Assembly: GCF_022012435.1 (NCBI RefSeq)
Contig: NZ_JAKLUA010000001.1
Coordinates: 806,001-870,000, forward strand
Direction: 5' to 3'
Source of the DNA: Bradyrhizobium zhengyangense
GTDB taxonomy: Bacteria > Pseudomonadota > Alphaproteobacteria > Rhizobiales > Xanthobacteraceae
DNA length: 64,000 bases
Program-made: the position numbers and the translations under genes
Notes under the pieces: generated by a model
Told to the model about the DNA's origin: nothing
What the model saw: the letters and a program-made list of their open reading frames with translations, nothing else
Database searches by the model: none
Shown here: one piece after another, positions 25,466 to 33,525 of the stretch
How the letters are laid out: each line of letters opens with the position of its first letter
Numbering within the stretch: position 1 is the stretch's first letter

Positions 25466-26446
25466 TTAGTGCTTTTCATGGCCGCCGGGCGCCCCGCCAC
25501 CATGCGGAGCGGCGTTGACGTGCGGAGCGCCGCCGCCGCCCGGATGCGGCATCGCGGCTGCCGGCGCAGGCGCAGCCGGACGCGGCGCCGGCATCTGCGC
25601 ATGGGCATTCATCGGCGCGCCGTGGCTCACATTGGGCTGAGCCATATGCGGCATTGCGGGTCGGGCAGCGGGTGCGGCCGACATGCGCGGTGCTTCATGG
25701 ACACGCGCCGTGGGCTGCGCGCGTAGCGCGGCACGGCTTGCCGCCTGTTGGTGCATCATGCGCGCCTGCGCATCGCGGGGATTGCGCGCCTGCACGGCGG
25801 TGCGCTCATTGACAAAGCGCTGGCTTCGTTCGGCGCGATTCCGATCGATGCCAACCGCAGCATCGCGCTTGGCGATGGCCGCATCATGCCGCGCCGTCAC
25901 GGCGTCGCGCCCGGAGACCGCGACATTGCCCTTGATGTTGTCTTTGGCGTGCGCATCGCGGCCCAACGCGACCGCAGCGTCGCGCGTCGCCGCACGGCCG
26001 ATACGGGCGGCGTGCGGATCGATCGTCATCCGCGTCGCGAAGCGCTCATGCGAAGTCCAGTAGCTATTCCAGTAGGCATGGCGACGATACCAGGGACGTC
26101 CCTCGTAATAGCTCGACCAGTACGAGCTCAGCACGAAGGGAACGACCGGCACGTCGACCTCGTCGACATAGTCGGGGAGATAGACGTAGTGATTGCGGTA
26201 GAGATATTCGAGATATTGCGACGATACCCAGCCACGGTCGTCGGAGAAGCTCACGTCACACCAGGCGTTGCCGCGCAGGCAACCATGGATGTTGACGCGG
26301 GCGCCTTCGGGGACGCGATCAACCAGCGGAAAGCCCGCACCCGGGCCGGCGCGCAAGCCGGTCGAGACGGTGACGATCCCAGGGGCAGCCAGTGCGGCCG
26401 TCGGTGCAAGCAGCAATGCGGCAACTAAAGCGGTTCTCAGTCTCAT
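25466..26446 (-). CDS. Secreted bacterial SH3-domain protein with His/Ala/Pro-rich tail
   Basis: A 326-residue protein. The ATG at 26446 follows AGGAGGAC and a signal peptide (ALVAALLLAPTAALAA). Residues 23-75 are an SH3b domain (VSTGLRAGPGAGFPLVDRVPEGARVNI... GWVSSQYL split over strands), which often binds cell wall. A Tyr/Trp-rich segment (about 80-125) is followed by an Arg/Ala-rich coiled region and a Pro/His/Ala/Gly-rich tail ending GGHEKH. Role: probably envelope-associated; function unknown. It ends at a strong terminator. Confidence 0.75.
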   Translation of the reverse strand: MRLRTALVAALLLAPTAALAAPGIVTVSTGLRAGPGAGFPLVDRVPEGARVNIHGCLRGNAWCDVSFSDDRGWVSSQYLEYLYRNHYVYLPDYVDEVDVPVVPFVLSSYWSSYYEGRPWYRRHAYWNSYWTSHERFATRMTIDPHAARIGRAATRDAAVALGRDAHAKDNIKGNVAVSGRDAVTARHDAAIAKRDAAVGIDRNRAERSQRFVNERTAVQARNPRDAQARMMHQQAASRAALRAQPTARVHEAPRMSAAPAARPAMPHMAQPNVSHGAPMNAHAQMPAPRPAAPAPAAAMPHPGGGGAPHVNAAPHGGGAPGGHEKH

Positions 26447-26586
26447 GGCGAAGTCCTCCTCTGAGAGGCGGAACGCGCGAGCGGAAGAAAGCGTTCCGCT
26501 CGCAAGCGTCGCATCCGCCAAAAGAGTGAGATGCGCACCTTGCACTGAGTTCGATATTCATCCGCCGTTCATCGGCGGAGCATGCG

Positions 26587-28509
26587 TCAGGTCTTCTGCA
26601 ACATGAAGCCGTCGAAATATGCTGACAGCGCAGCAAAATCATCGAGCGGCACCACCTGCGCAACGTACTGATCCGGGCGCACCACGATCATGCAGCCGGC
26701 CTTCCGGTCGATGCCGCGCATGGCGAAGACGTCGTGGCCGCTTTTGAGATCGGGACAGAACATCTTTTCGTAGTCGAGCAGACCGTAGCGCCCCTTGCGT
26801 GGCAGCAACAGCGCGGGCATCGCTTGGATCGCAAGCTCGCGATGGTCCTGCTGAAACACCGCCCGCAGATCGATCACGGCATCGATGTCGGCGCCGGCAG
26901 GCGTGTATCGCTTCACCGGCGATTGCCTGGCTTCGGCAAGGAAACTGCAAAGCGCGCGAATGGCGGAACCGGCCGCGCTCGGATCTTCCGCGCCCGAGAA
27001 CGCATAGATGCGGAAGCGTCCGTCCGCCTGCCCTGCGTGGCCAAGATGCACCGGCTTGGCATCGCCAAGCCGGATGACAGGCGCGGAATGGAAGCGCTTG
27101 CCGATGACGAAGCCTTTCGCGAGATGCTGATGCGAGGGCGCGGCAGTGAGGATCGACGGCGCGTAATGCGTCGCCGTGCCCGCCGTGTAGCGGCCATGCC
27201 TGACGAAATAATCCTGTGTCTTCGCTGCATCGGCGCCGCCGGCCTTCGCCGCCGAGGCCAAGATCCCGGCCCATTCACGATCGAAGTCGATCAGCTCCTT
27301 CGCCACTGCTTGCCGCTCGGCCGAATAGGAATGCAGCAGGCTTGGTGCGCTCTGCTTCCGCAGCACCGCCGCAAGCTTCCAGCCGAGATTGAAGGCGTCC
27401 TGCATCGAAACGTTCATGCCCTGCCCGGCCTTCGGGCTATGGGTGTGGCAGGCGTCCCCCGCAATGAAGATGCGCGGCTGACGCGTCGCGATCTCGGCCT
27501 CAGGCACGTCGTCGAACTTGTCGGTCAGGCGCTGGCCGATCTCGTAGACCGACCACCAGGCGATCTCCTTCACCTCGAGCGTATGCGGCTTCAGGATTCG
27601 CTGCGCCTTCGCAATCACGTCTTCAGCCGTGATGTTGCGATTGGCGACGCGCTCGCCGACATCGAGTTTTGCCAGCTCGACATAGATGCGAACCATATAA
27701 CCGCCCTCGCGCGGAATGATGAGAAGGCTGCCATCCGTCGCCGACTGGATCAGGGTCTTGAAGCGGATATCAGGGAAATCGGTGACCGCCAGCACATCCA
27801 TCACGCCCCAGGCGTGGTTGGCGGAATCGCCATGCAGCTCGCGGCCGATCGATTTGCGCACCGTGCTGCGCGCGCCGTCGCAGCCGACGACGTAGCGCGC
27901 CTTGATGGTCTCGACCTTGCCTTCATTCGCCGCGTCGCTACGTTCAAGGCGCACGGTCACCGCGTGATCGTCGGGACCTGCGGCCGGATCGATCTGGAGG
28001 TCGAGCAGACGCCTGTCGTAATAGGGTTCGAGCTTGGCCGGTGATTTGCGCATGACGTCGAGAAAGCCGTCATGAATGCGCGCCTGGTTGAGAATGACGT
28101 GCGGGAATTCCGACAGCCCGTCCTCGACGTCCTGCACACGACCGCTGCGGACGATCTTCTCCGCTGCCTGCTCGTCCGGCTTCCAGAACGTCGTCTCGTT
28201 GACCCAATAGGCTTCCTTCAGCACGCGCTCGCTGAAGCCGAAGGCGTGGAACATCTCCATGGTGCGGCAGGCGATGCCGTCGGCCTGGCCGACCGCGAGT
28301 CGGCCCGGCTTCTGCTCGACGATGCAGGTCTTGATGTCGCCGAATTGGGCGAGCTGCGCCGCGAGCGTCAGGCCCGCAGGGCCACAGCCGACGATGAGGA
28401 CATCGACCTCGCCAGGCACGGCGCCTGCGGCCCCTGGGACCTGCACGCGCTCTGCGGGATCGGCGATTTCAGGGTCGCCCGGCTGGAATCCGTTGAGATG
28501 GAATTGCAT
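26587..28509 (-). CDS. mobA: FAD-dependent aromatic monooxygenase, 3-hydroxybenzoate 4-monooxygenase-like
   Basis: A 640-residue flavoprotein hydroxylase. The ATG at 28509 (MQFHLNGF) is eight bases after GGGAG. The FAD-binding GCGPAG is at residues 41-46, and the second FAD motif GDACHTHSPKAGQGMN is present. A thioredoxin-like C-terminal domain is typical of the phenol 2-monooxygenase/MobA group. MobA of Comamonas converts 3-hydroxybenzoate to protocatechuate and is also controlled by a divergent MarR protein, as here. The family and the gene pair support this call; the exact substrate is inferred. Confidence 0.82.
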   Translation of the reverse strand: MQFHLNGFQPGDPEIADPAERVQVPGAAGAVPGEVDVLIVGCGPAGLTLAAQLAQFGDIKTCIVEQKPGRLAVGQADGIACRTMEMFHAFGFSERVLKEAYWVNETTFWKPDEQAAEKIVRSGRVQDVEDGLSEFPHVILNQARIHDGFLDVMRKSPAKLEPYYDRRLLDLQIDPAAGPDDHAVTVRLERSDAANEGKVETIKARYVVGCDGARSTVRKSIGRELHGDSANHAWGVMDVLAVTDFPDIRFKTLIQSATDGSLLIIPREGGYMVRIYVELAKLDVGERVANRNITAEDVIAKAQRILKPHTLEVKEIAWWSVYEIGQRLTDKFDDVPEAEIATRQPRIFIAGDACHTHSPKAGQGMNVSMQDAFNLGWKLAAVLRKQSAPSLLHSYSAERQAVAKELIDFDREWAGILASAAKAGGADAAKTQDYFVRHGRYTAGTATHYAPSILTAAPSHQHLAKGFVIGKRFHSAPVIRLGDAKPVHLGHAGQADGRFRIYAFSGAEDPSAAGSAIRALCSFLAEARQSPVKRYTPAGADIDAVIDLRAVFQQDHRELAIQAMPALLLPRKGRYGLLDYEKMFCPDLKSGHDVFAMRGIDRKAGCMIVVRPDQYVAQVVPLDDFAALSAYFDGFMLQKT

Positions 28510-28545
28510 GCGCACCTCTCCCGTTGACGAGTTATTCGATATTGA

Positions 28546-28572
28546 TCAGTATACTGACTATCAGTATACTCG
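28546..28572. promoter_or_regulatory. Tandem MarR operators between mobA and its regulator
   Basis: TCAGTATACTGA (28546-28557) is a perfect 12-bp palindrome; TCAGTATACTCG (28561-28572) repeats 10 of its 12 bases 15 bp farther on, about one and a half helical turns. They occupy the middle of the divergent promoter region. Confidence 0.75.
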
Positions 28573-28612
28573 TCAATGATCCGCCGCCGTCCCTGCCCTC
28601 ATGGAGAATTCG

Positions 28613-29077
28613 GTGAAAGACAACAACGACATGCCCGGCCATCTGGCGCGGCGATTTCAACAGATCGCGGTGGCGGTATTTTTGGCCGAGGTCGGCGAAG
28701 CCGGCTTCGACCTCACCCCGGTGCAGTACGCGGCGCTCGCGACCATCAAGGCCAATCCGGGGCTCGACCAGGTCACGCTCGCCGGCCTGATCGCCTATGA
28801 CCGCACCACCATCACCGGCGTGGTCGATCGGCTGGTGCAGAAGGGACTTGCCGAGCGCCGCGCCAGCCCCCGCGACCGTCGCGCCCGCGAGCTCGAGATC
28901 ACCGACGAGGGCCGTCGCACGCTGCGCAAGATCACGCCGGCGGTTGAATCCGCCCAAGCGATCATGCTCCGCGGCCTCAGCGCGAGGGAAGGCGAGGAAC
29001 TGATGAGGCTGCTGCGCAAGGCCATCGCCGCCGGCAATGACCTCAGCCGCGCCCCGTTGCGCGATATCAAGGCATGA
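28613..29077 (+). CDS. mobR: MarR family regulator of the adjacent monooxygenase
   Basis: A 154-residue winged-helix regulator. GTG at 28613 is six bases after GGAG and is preferred to the ATG at 28601, which has no ribosome-binding site. The MarR core is clear: LTPVQYAALATIKANPGL, VTLAGLIAYDRTTITGVVDRLVQKGLAERRASPRDRRARELEITDEG with the basic wing. It is divergent from the mobA-like gene and lies beside tandem palindromes. By analogy with MobR it would repress mobA until an aromatic ligand binds. Confidence 0.86.
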   Translation: MKDNNDMPGHLARRFQQIAVAVFLAEVGEAGFDLTPVQYAALATIKANPGLDQVTLAGLIAYDRTTITGVVDRLVQKGLAERRASPRDRRARELEITDEGRRTLRKITPAVESAQAIMLRGLSAREGEELMRLLRKAIAAGNDLSRAPLRDIKA

Positions 29078-29160
29078 CCGGTTCCCGGATACGTAGATGT
29101 CGCAGGCCGGTGAAACCAGGAACTAACCTTCGGCTGCTACCGTCGCTGCCAATTCGGCGC

Positions 29161-29175
29161 TTAACGCGCGATTAA
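29161..29175. promoter_or_regulatory. CtrA-type box
   Basis: TTAA-CGCGCGA-TTAA fits the full CtrA consensus TTAA-N7-TTAA. It lies 22 bases before the start of the secreted protein gene at 29198, close enough to overlap its promoter or leader. Confidence 0.45.
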
Positions 29176-29197
29176 CTTTGCCGGGTTGGAGTTTCGG

Positions 29198-29632
29198 ATG
29201 TTCAGGTTCGTCCTTGCGATCGCAGTCATCGCGCTGTCCGCCGGCCATGCGCTCGCGAACGGGCACGGCGGCGGCGAAGCCCCTCCTCCGCCGAAGCCCG
29301 ACGCGACGACCGCGCCCGCGAGGGTGATCCTGACCAAGCAGGGCCCCAAGCTCGTCGATCTCAAGGGCATGACCCTCTACACTTACGAGCGCGACACCAC
29401 CGGCAAGACGTCGAATTGCAACGGCAAGTGCACCGAAAACTGGGTGCCACTCGCAGCAACCGCCGAAGCCAAGCCCATCGGCGACTTTACCGTTATCAAC
29501 CGTGAGGACGGCAGCAAGATGTGGGCGTACCGCTATCGCCCGCTCTACACCTCACCGGCCGACAAGGCGCCGGGCGATGCCAACGGCAACGCCACGACGC
29601 TGCAATGGCGTATCGCCCGTCCCGACAATTAG
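29198..29632 (+). CDS. Secreted COG4315-type repeat protein
   Basis: A 144-residue protein with GGAG seven bases before the ATG and a signal peptide (VLAIAVIALSAGHALA). The mature part contains the COG4315 pattern: GMTLYTYERDTTGKTSNC, NGKCTENWVPL, then a second related strand set ending WAYRYRPLYT. These proteins have conserved Tyr, Asp and two Cys (SNC...GKC) and may bind a metal or heme-like group, but no activity is established. It overlaps the convergent small gene by four bases. Confidence 0.82.
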   Translation: MFRFVLAIAVIALSAGHALANGHGGGEAPPPPKPDATTAPARVILTKQGPKLVDLKGMTLYTYERDTTGKTSNCNGKCTENWVPLAATAEAKPIGDFTVINREDGSKMWAYRYRPLYTSPADKAPGDANGNATTLQWRIARPDN

Positions 29633-29850
29633 GGCGCGAACGGCGTGGGTCCGCCGCCACTCGACGCGCCCGCAAGCTTGGCGTGGGCCACCGAATCGAC
29701 CGAGGCGTAATTCACCTCGGGCGTCCAGTGCAGCGCTGCGTAGACGACCAGTCCGGCCAGGATCGATCCATAGAAACCGAGCGTGGCCAAACGCCACCGG
29801 CGCACGATGCGGCGATCGTTCTCATCAAATTGTTCAATGAAATTTTGCAT
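29629..29850 (-). CDS. Small single-pass membrane protein
   Basis: A 73-residue protein. The ATG at 29850 follows TTGGAGG. A charged N-terminus (MQNFIEQFDENDRRIVRRW) precedes one hydrophobic helix (about 23-40), and the C-terminus ends ASSGGGPTPFAP. No family recognised. Confidence 0.65.
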   Translation of the reverse strand: MQNFIEQFDENDRRIVRRWRLATLGFYGSILAGLVVYAALHWTPEVNYASVDSVAHAKLAGASSGGGPTPFAP

Positions 29851-29997
29851 GATGCCTCCAATGGCAACGAGCCATGGAGGCATAGCGCAACTGCAGCAAA
29901 ACGCCTGTGAAGCAATTCACCTTTGCGGCGATCCCGTCGCCGGCCGCGCCATCAAGCTTCGGTGAAGCGACCGACGTGACAGGTCAGATCGGTTGCC

Positions 29998-30651
29998 TTA
30001 TCCGCGCCAGCTCGACCTCGACTCGATCTGCGCGTTTTGTCCTGGCGGCAGCACCACGACAGTCGCGTTGAGCTTCACCCGGTCGAACAGATCGATCACA
30101 TCCTCGTTGCGCATCCGGATGCAGCCCGACGAGATCGCCTGCCCGATATATTCCGGCTGGTTGGTTCCGTGGATGCGGTAGAGCGTGTCCTTGTTGCCGA
30201 CATAGAGATAGATGCCACGCGCACCCAGCGGATTGGCGGGGCCGCCGGGCACGCGCGCCGGATAGGGCCCCAATCGCGCCTGGATCTCGGGGGTCGGCAC
30301 CCAGTCCGGCCATTCCGCCAGCCGGCCGACGCGCGCCACACCCGAGAAGGCCATCGCCTCCTCGCCGACCGCGACGCCATAGCGGATCGCCTTGCCGTCG
30401 GGCAGCACGTAATAGAGGTAGCGTGCATCGGTATCGACCAGGATGGTGCCCGGCTGCTCCTTGCGCGGATAATCGACGATGTGACGGAGATATTGCTCGG
30501 GCACATTCGCCTGGGCGTAAGGCGTGTGCGCGAGCAGCTGACGGTCGCGCGCCGTCATGCTCGCATCCGTCGATGGCGAGAGAGTCGTCTGCATGCAGCC
30601 GCCGAGCGGCAGCAACGCAGCAACGAACAAAACGAGGAGATATCTTGGCAC
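29998..30651 (-). CDS. L,D-transpeptidase (YkuD) lipoprotein
   Basis: A 217-residue protein from the GTG at 30651; an ATG at 30738 would add 29 residues. The preferred start gives a signal with a lipobox (LLPLGGC). The YkuD catalytic motif is HGTNQPEYIGQAISSGCIRM, with the His and the nucleophilic Cys in normal spacing, followed by DVIDLFDRV. Such enzymes make 3-3 peptidoglycan cross-links or attach proteins to peptidoglycan in the periplasm; rhizobia carry many copies. The start is uncertain, the family is not. Confidence 0.88.
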   Translation of the reverse strand: MPRYLLVLFVAALLPLGGCMQTTLSPSTDASMTARDRQLLAHTPYAQANVPEQYLRHIVDYPRKEQPGTILVDTDARYLYYVLPDGKAIRYGVAVGEEAMAFSGVARVGRLAEWPDWVPTPEIQARLGPYPARVPGGPANPLGARGIYLYVGNKDTLYRIHGTNQPEYIGQAISSGCIRMRNEDVIDLFDRVKLNATVVVLPPGQNAQIESRSSWRG

Positions 30652-30922
30652 CACCGGCCCCCCGATAGCGGATAGCAGCACCCCCAGCAGGCGCAGATGC
30701 TGCCCAAATCGTGCTGAAAACAAGGCAATGCGGAACACATGCCTGTGTTCCGCACATCAGGTTCCATCACCACATCTGGCAGAAGACGGTCGCGATGTCT
30801 CCACCGCCTCGCCTTGCTTTGGTCAAATCCGGCTGGACTCGTGGGGCAAAGAGTTCGGATGGGCTCAAGCAACAGATCGGCTCGCGCCAATGCGGACGAC
30901 CATGGGGTCATAAGGAGCTGCA

Positions 30923-31951
30923 ATGCTCGCGACGTTGAACAGCCGCCAGATCGTCGATGAGATCGTGAAGGACACGGTCAAGGACAACGATCCGCATGAC
31001 GCGGTACAGATTTCGCCTGACGTGATCAAAGCGTCGCGCGTGGGCAGCGAGGCGCCGACGCTGGCACCGGAGTTCACGGCGCGTCCCGAGCCAAAATTCC
31101 CGCTGGAGCGGAAATTCACGATCGAGCCGAAGTTCAGTCCCGTATCGGAGCCGCAAGCAGCCGCGCCCCAAGCAGTTGCACCTTCGGTCGACACCGCCGT
31201 CCGCGTCACCGCAAGCGACGATCGCATCGAGCCGAAGCGATCGGCCGCAGGCAAATGGCTCCGCGGCGCCTTCCTCACGTTCCTGTTTGCGGGCGGCAGT
31301 GCCGCCGCGACGATCGCCTGGGAGAAGCACGGCGACACTGCGACGCAGATGCTCGCCGAATGGACGCCGACCCTGGCGTCGCTGCTACCTTCGACGTCGC
31401 AGACAGCACCGGTTGCAGCCGCGCAGGCGGCACCGCCCGTCGCGCAGGATCAGACCGCTGATCAAACGGTGCTACCGCCCGCCCCGCCAGTTGCCACGGC
31501 CGCTGCCGCGCCCGCCGCGCCTGCAGCTACACAAACCGATGCTGCGCCTGCAGTGGAATCGATGACGCGCGACATCGCCGCGATGGCGCAGCAGATCGAG
31601 CAGCTCAAGGCCAACATCGCCGAGTTGAAGGCTGGTCAGGAACAGATGGTGCGCGAGATGGCGAAGTCGCCAGCGCCCAAGCCGATCGCCGAGGCGAAAT
31701 CACCGGTCAATCCGCCCGCACGCGTGTCGGCGCTGCCGCCGCGCGCTCCGGCGCCGATGCCTGTTCGCAAACCGAAGCCCGTGGTGTCGCACACCTACGC
31801 GCCGGCTTACGCGCCCGCGCCCTTAGCACCTCCGCCGCCTTCGCAGGCTGCCGCGGTGCCGCCGCCACCGGTCGCGCCGCCGGTCGCGACGACACAAGCT
31901 GTTGCTGATGATGACGGACCCGTCGTGCGTCCGCCGATGCCGCTGCGCTAG
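30923..31951 (+). CDS. Membrane protein with Pro/Ala-rich periplasmic region and coiled coil
   Basis: A 342-residue protein preceded by AAGGAG. About 105 cytoplasmic, polar residues with EPKF/ERKF repeats are followed by one membrane helix (about 112-130, GAFLTFLFAGGSAAATIAW). Beyond it lie an Ala/Pro-rich stretch, a coiled coil (about 213-245, MAQQIEQLKANIAELKAGQEQM) and a Pro-rich tail. I recognise it only as a rhizobial hypothetical protein. The layout suggests an envelope scaffold or anchor. Confidence 0.75.
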   Translation: MLATLNSRQIVDEIVKDTVKDNDPHDAVQISPDVIKASRVGSEAPTLAPEFTARPEPKFPLERKFTIEPKFSPVSEPQAAAPQAVAPSVDTAVRVTASDDRIEPKRSAAGKWLRGAFLTFLFAGGSAAATIAWEKHGDTATQMLAEWTPTLASLLPSTSQTAPVAAAQAAPPVAQDQTADQTVLPPAPPVATAAAAPAAPAATQTDAAPAVESMTRDIAAMAQQIEQLKANIAELKAGQEQMVREMAKSPAPKPIAEAKSPVNPPARVSALPPRAPAPMPVRKPKPVVSHTYAPAYAPAPLAPPPPSQAAAVPPPPVAPPVATTQAVADDDGPVVRPPMPLR

Positions 31952-32043
31952 AGCCGCATCCATCGACGACGCAAGCTGTCCGACTCGACGTGACGATGTG
32001 AGTCCGTGCGACTACGGTGATGCGCGAACGTGCGCAAAGAGAA

Positions 32044-32073
32044 AAGGCCGTCGGGATTTATGCCGCCGGCCTT
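32044..32073 (+). terminator. Possible terminator with a long loop
   Basis: AAGGCCG (32044-32050) pairs with CGGCCTT (32067-32073), followed by CTCTT. The 16-base loop and short T-run make it moderate. It lies about 93 bases beyond the stop at 31951. Confidence 0.45.
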
Positions 32074-32143
32074 CTCTTGCAGCTGCCGGTTCCCGGAGCC
32101 CGGTTCTGCTGCAATTCTATGCCTTATGATCAGGCTGTTATAT

Positions 32144-32158
32144 TTAATAAAATCTTAA
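32144..32158. promoter_or_regulatory. CtrA-type box in AT-rich DNA
   Basis: TTAA-TAAAATC-TTAA fits TTAA-N7-TTAA. It lies 161 bases before the DUF6894 gene start. Local A/T richness makes a chance match more likely than for the other sites. Confidence 0.3.
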
Positions 32159-32318
32159 AGCACCCGAACGTTGCACATCATTTCTGCGCCATACGCACAG
32201 AGATTGCGCGCTCCGTTCATCGGTTGGAGATCGACTCAGTGCTACGATCCAGCATGTGTCGAAGACTTCCGTTGAAGCCTTCCTGTGAAGATCTGGGTCG
32301 TCACACCGGGGAATTCGG

Positions 32319-32549
32319 ATGCCTTACTATTCCTTCGATCTCGTTGACGGTGAAGAGTTCAAGAACCAGGGCGGAATCATCCTCGAGGACATCGAGGTCG
32401 CCTCTGATCGTGCCGTTCAACTCGCAAGCGAGCTGTCGCAGGTGAAGCCTGAGCTGCAGCGGAAAGGTTGCTCGGTGCGCGTCACCGATCGCGATCATAA
32501 AGAGGTCTATCGCACGCCGCTCGATCCCGTGCCGGCCTGGCGGCGCTAA
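32319..32549 (+). CDS. DUF6894 family protein
   Basis: A 76-residue protein matching DUF6894, a small family abundant in Bradyrhizobium and Methylobacterium. It begins MPYYSFDLVDGEEFKNQGG, followed by LEDIEVASDRAVQLASEL and ends with VRVTDRDHKEVYRTPL. The fold is probably beta-alpha-beta. Function unknown; members often appear as scattered single genes, as here. Confidence 0.85.
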   Translation: MPYYSFDLVDGEEFKNQGGIILEDIEVASDRAVQLASELSQVKPELQRKGCSVRVTDRDHKEVYRTPLDPVPAWRR

Positions 32550-32648
32550 GCGCCTGCACCGCACGAACAGGCAACAATCGCGCCCCGCCACCATTGCGGA
32601 GCGGCCCTCAGGACGCTAGCCTCCTCAAAAAACGAGGAGGACCTAGGG

Positions 32649-33041
32649 ATGCGCGCCCCTTTTCTGATGGCAGGCCTGTTGCTGATCGCAGCTCCAGCCC
32701 AGGCGGCTGACGACCACACCCGCTCGAACTATGTGACGATGGTCTTGCAGGCCTTCGCCGCCAAGGTCGAGTGCCCTGGTACGGACGTGGTCTATCAGGA
32801 TCTGGTGCAGAAGGCTCAGCAGATGCAACTGCCCGACGGCACCACCGAGCAGGTGCGCAAGGCCATTGCCTGGATGCACACCGGCGGCAAGATGGGCGAG
32901 AAGCAGGCCGACGACATCATGGCGGAGGTCGCGGTCGCAACCCAGACGACCGACCTCGACCAGCGCCGGCTCGGCATGAGCAATTGGTGCGAAAAGCAGA
33001 AGACCAGCCTCGCCGGTCTGATCCGCAGCAAGGGCGGCTAG
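32649..33041 (+). CDS. Secreted hypothetical protein
   Basis: A 130-residue protein with AGGAGGAC before the ATG and a signal peptide ending APAQAA. The mature part is a mostly helical domain with two cysteines (VECPG and NWCEK) that could pair. No family recognised. It precedes another small secreted protein gene on the same strand by about 100 bases. Confidence 0.7.
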   Translation: MRAPFLMAGLLLIAAPAQAADDHTRSNYVTMVLQAFAAKVECPGTDVVYQDLVQKAQQMQLPDGTTEQVRKAIAWMHTGGKMGEKQADDIMAEVAVATQTTDLDQRRLGMSNWCEKQKTSLAGLIRSKGG

Positions 33042-33144
33042 GCCTAGCTTGGCCGTTAAGCACGCCGCGGCGGAACCGACGCTCCGGCCCATAATCGTCA
33101 CATTCCTGGCCAGCATGCGGGTCGTATTCAACCCGGAGAACCCC

Positions 33145-33393
33145 ATGCGGATACCTCATCTTGTCTTCGCCGGTGCGCTCGCGGTGAGCGCCGTGCTGGC
33201 AGCGCCAGCGCTGGCGAGAAATGCCGACGCCCAGAAGGGCGAGGACAAGGCGGCCTCTTCGTCCTGCAGCGCCTATCAGCAGGGGCCGGATGGATCCTGG
33301 GAGCAGCTTCCCTGCAAGGAGACCGGCGAGCGGGCGCAGCCGCAGACCCAGCACAAGCCGTTGCCGCAAGGCGCCGAGCAGGGCGAGCGCTGA
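33145..33393 (+). CDS. Small secreted protein
   Basis: An 82-residue protein. The ATG at 33145 follows CCGGAG and starts a signal peptide (LVFAGALAVSAVLAAPALA). The mature part is hydrophilic, Gln/Glu/Lys-rich, with two cysteines (SSCSAY and LPCKE). No family recognised. Confidence 0.68.
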   Translation: MRIPHLVFAGALAVSAVLAAPALARNADAQKGEDKAASSSCSAYQQGPDGSWEQLPCKETGERAQPQTQHKPLPQGAEQGER

Positions 33394-33525
33394 GCTGCCG
33401 ATCCTAGGGGAACCCGGCCGGTTCCGGTCGGGTTAAGGTGGACGGCTTGCCGCGGGGCCCCCGCCCAATAGAATGCGTGGACAGGCTGGAGAGCTGTCCT
33501 GGAAACGCCAACCCCGCGAGCGCTT

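Larger units (their letters stand above)
31952..32318. other. AT-richer intergenic region
   Basis: No gene is supported. It contains a terminator-like stem at 32044-32073 and a TTAA-N7-TTAA site at 32144-32158, in a stretch with noticeably more A and T than the flanks. Confidence 0.4.

Noticed and set aside
26734..28044. A 436-codon plus-strand frame across the monooxygenase gene
   Set aside because: The monooxygenase has conserved FAD motifs on the other strand; the frame has none.
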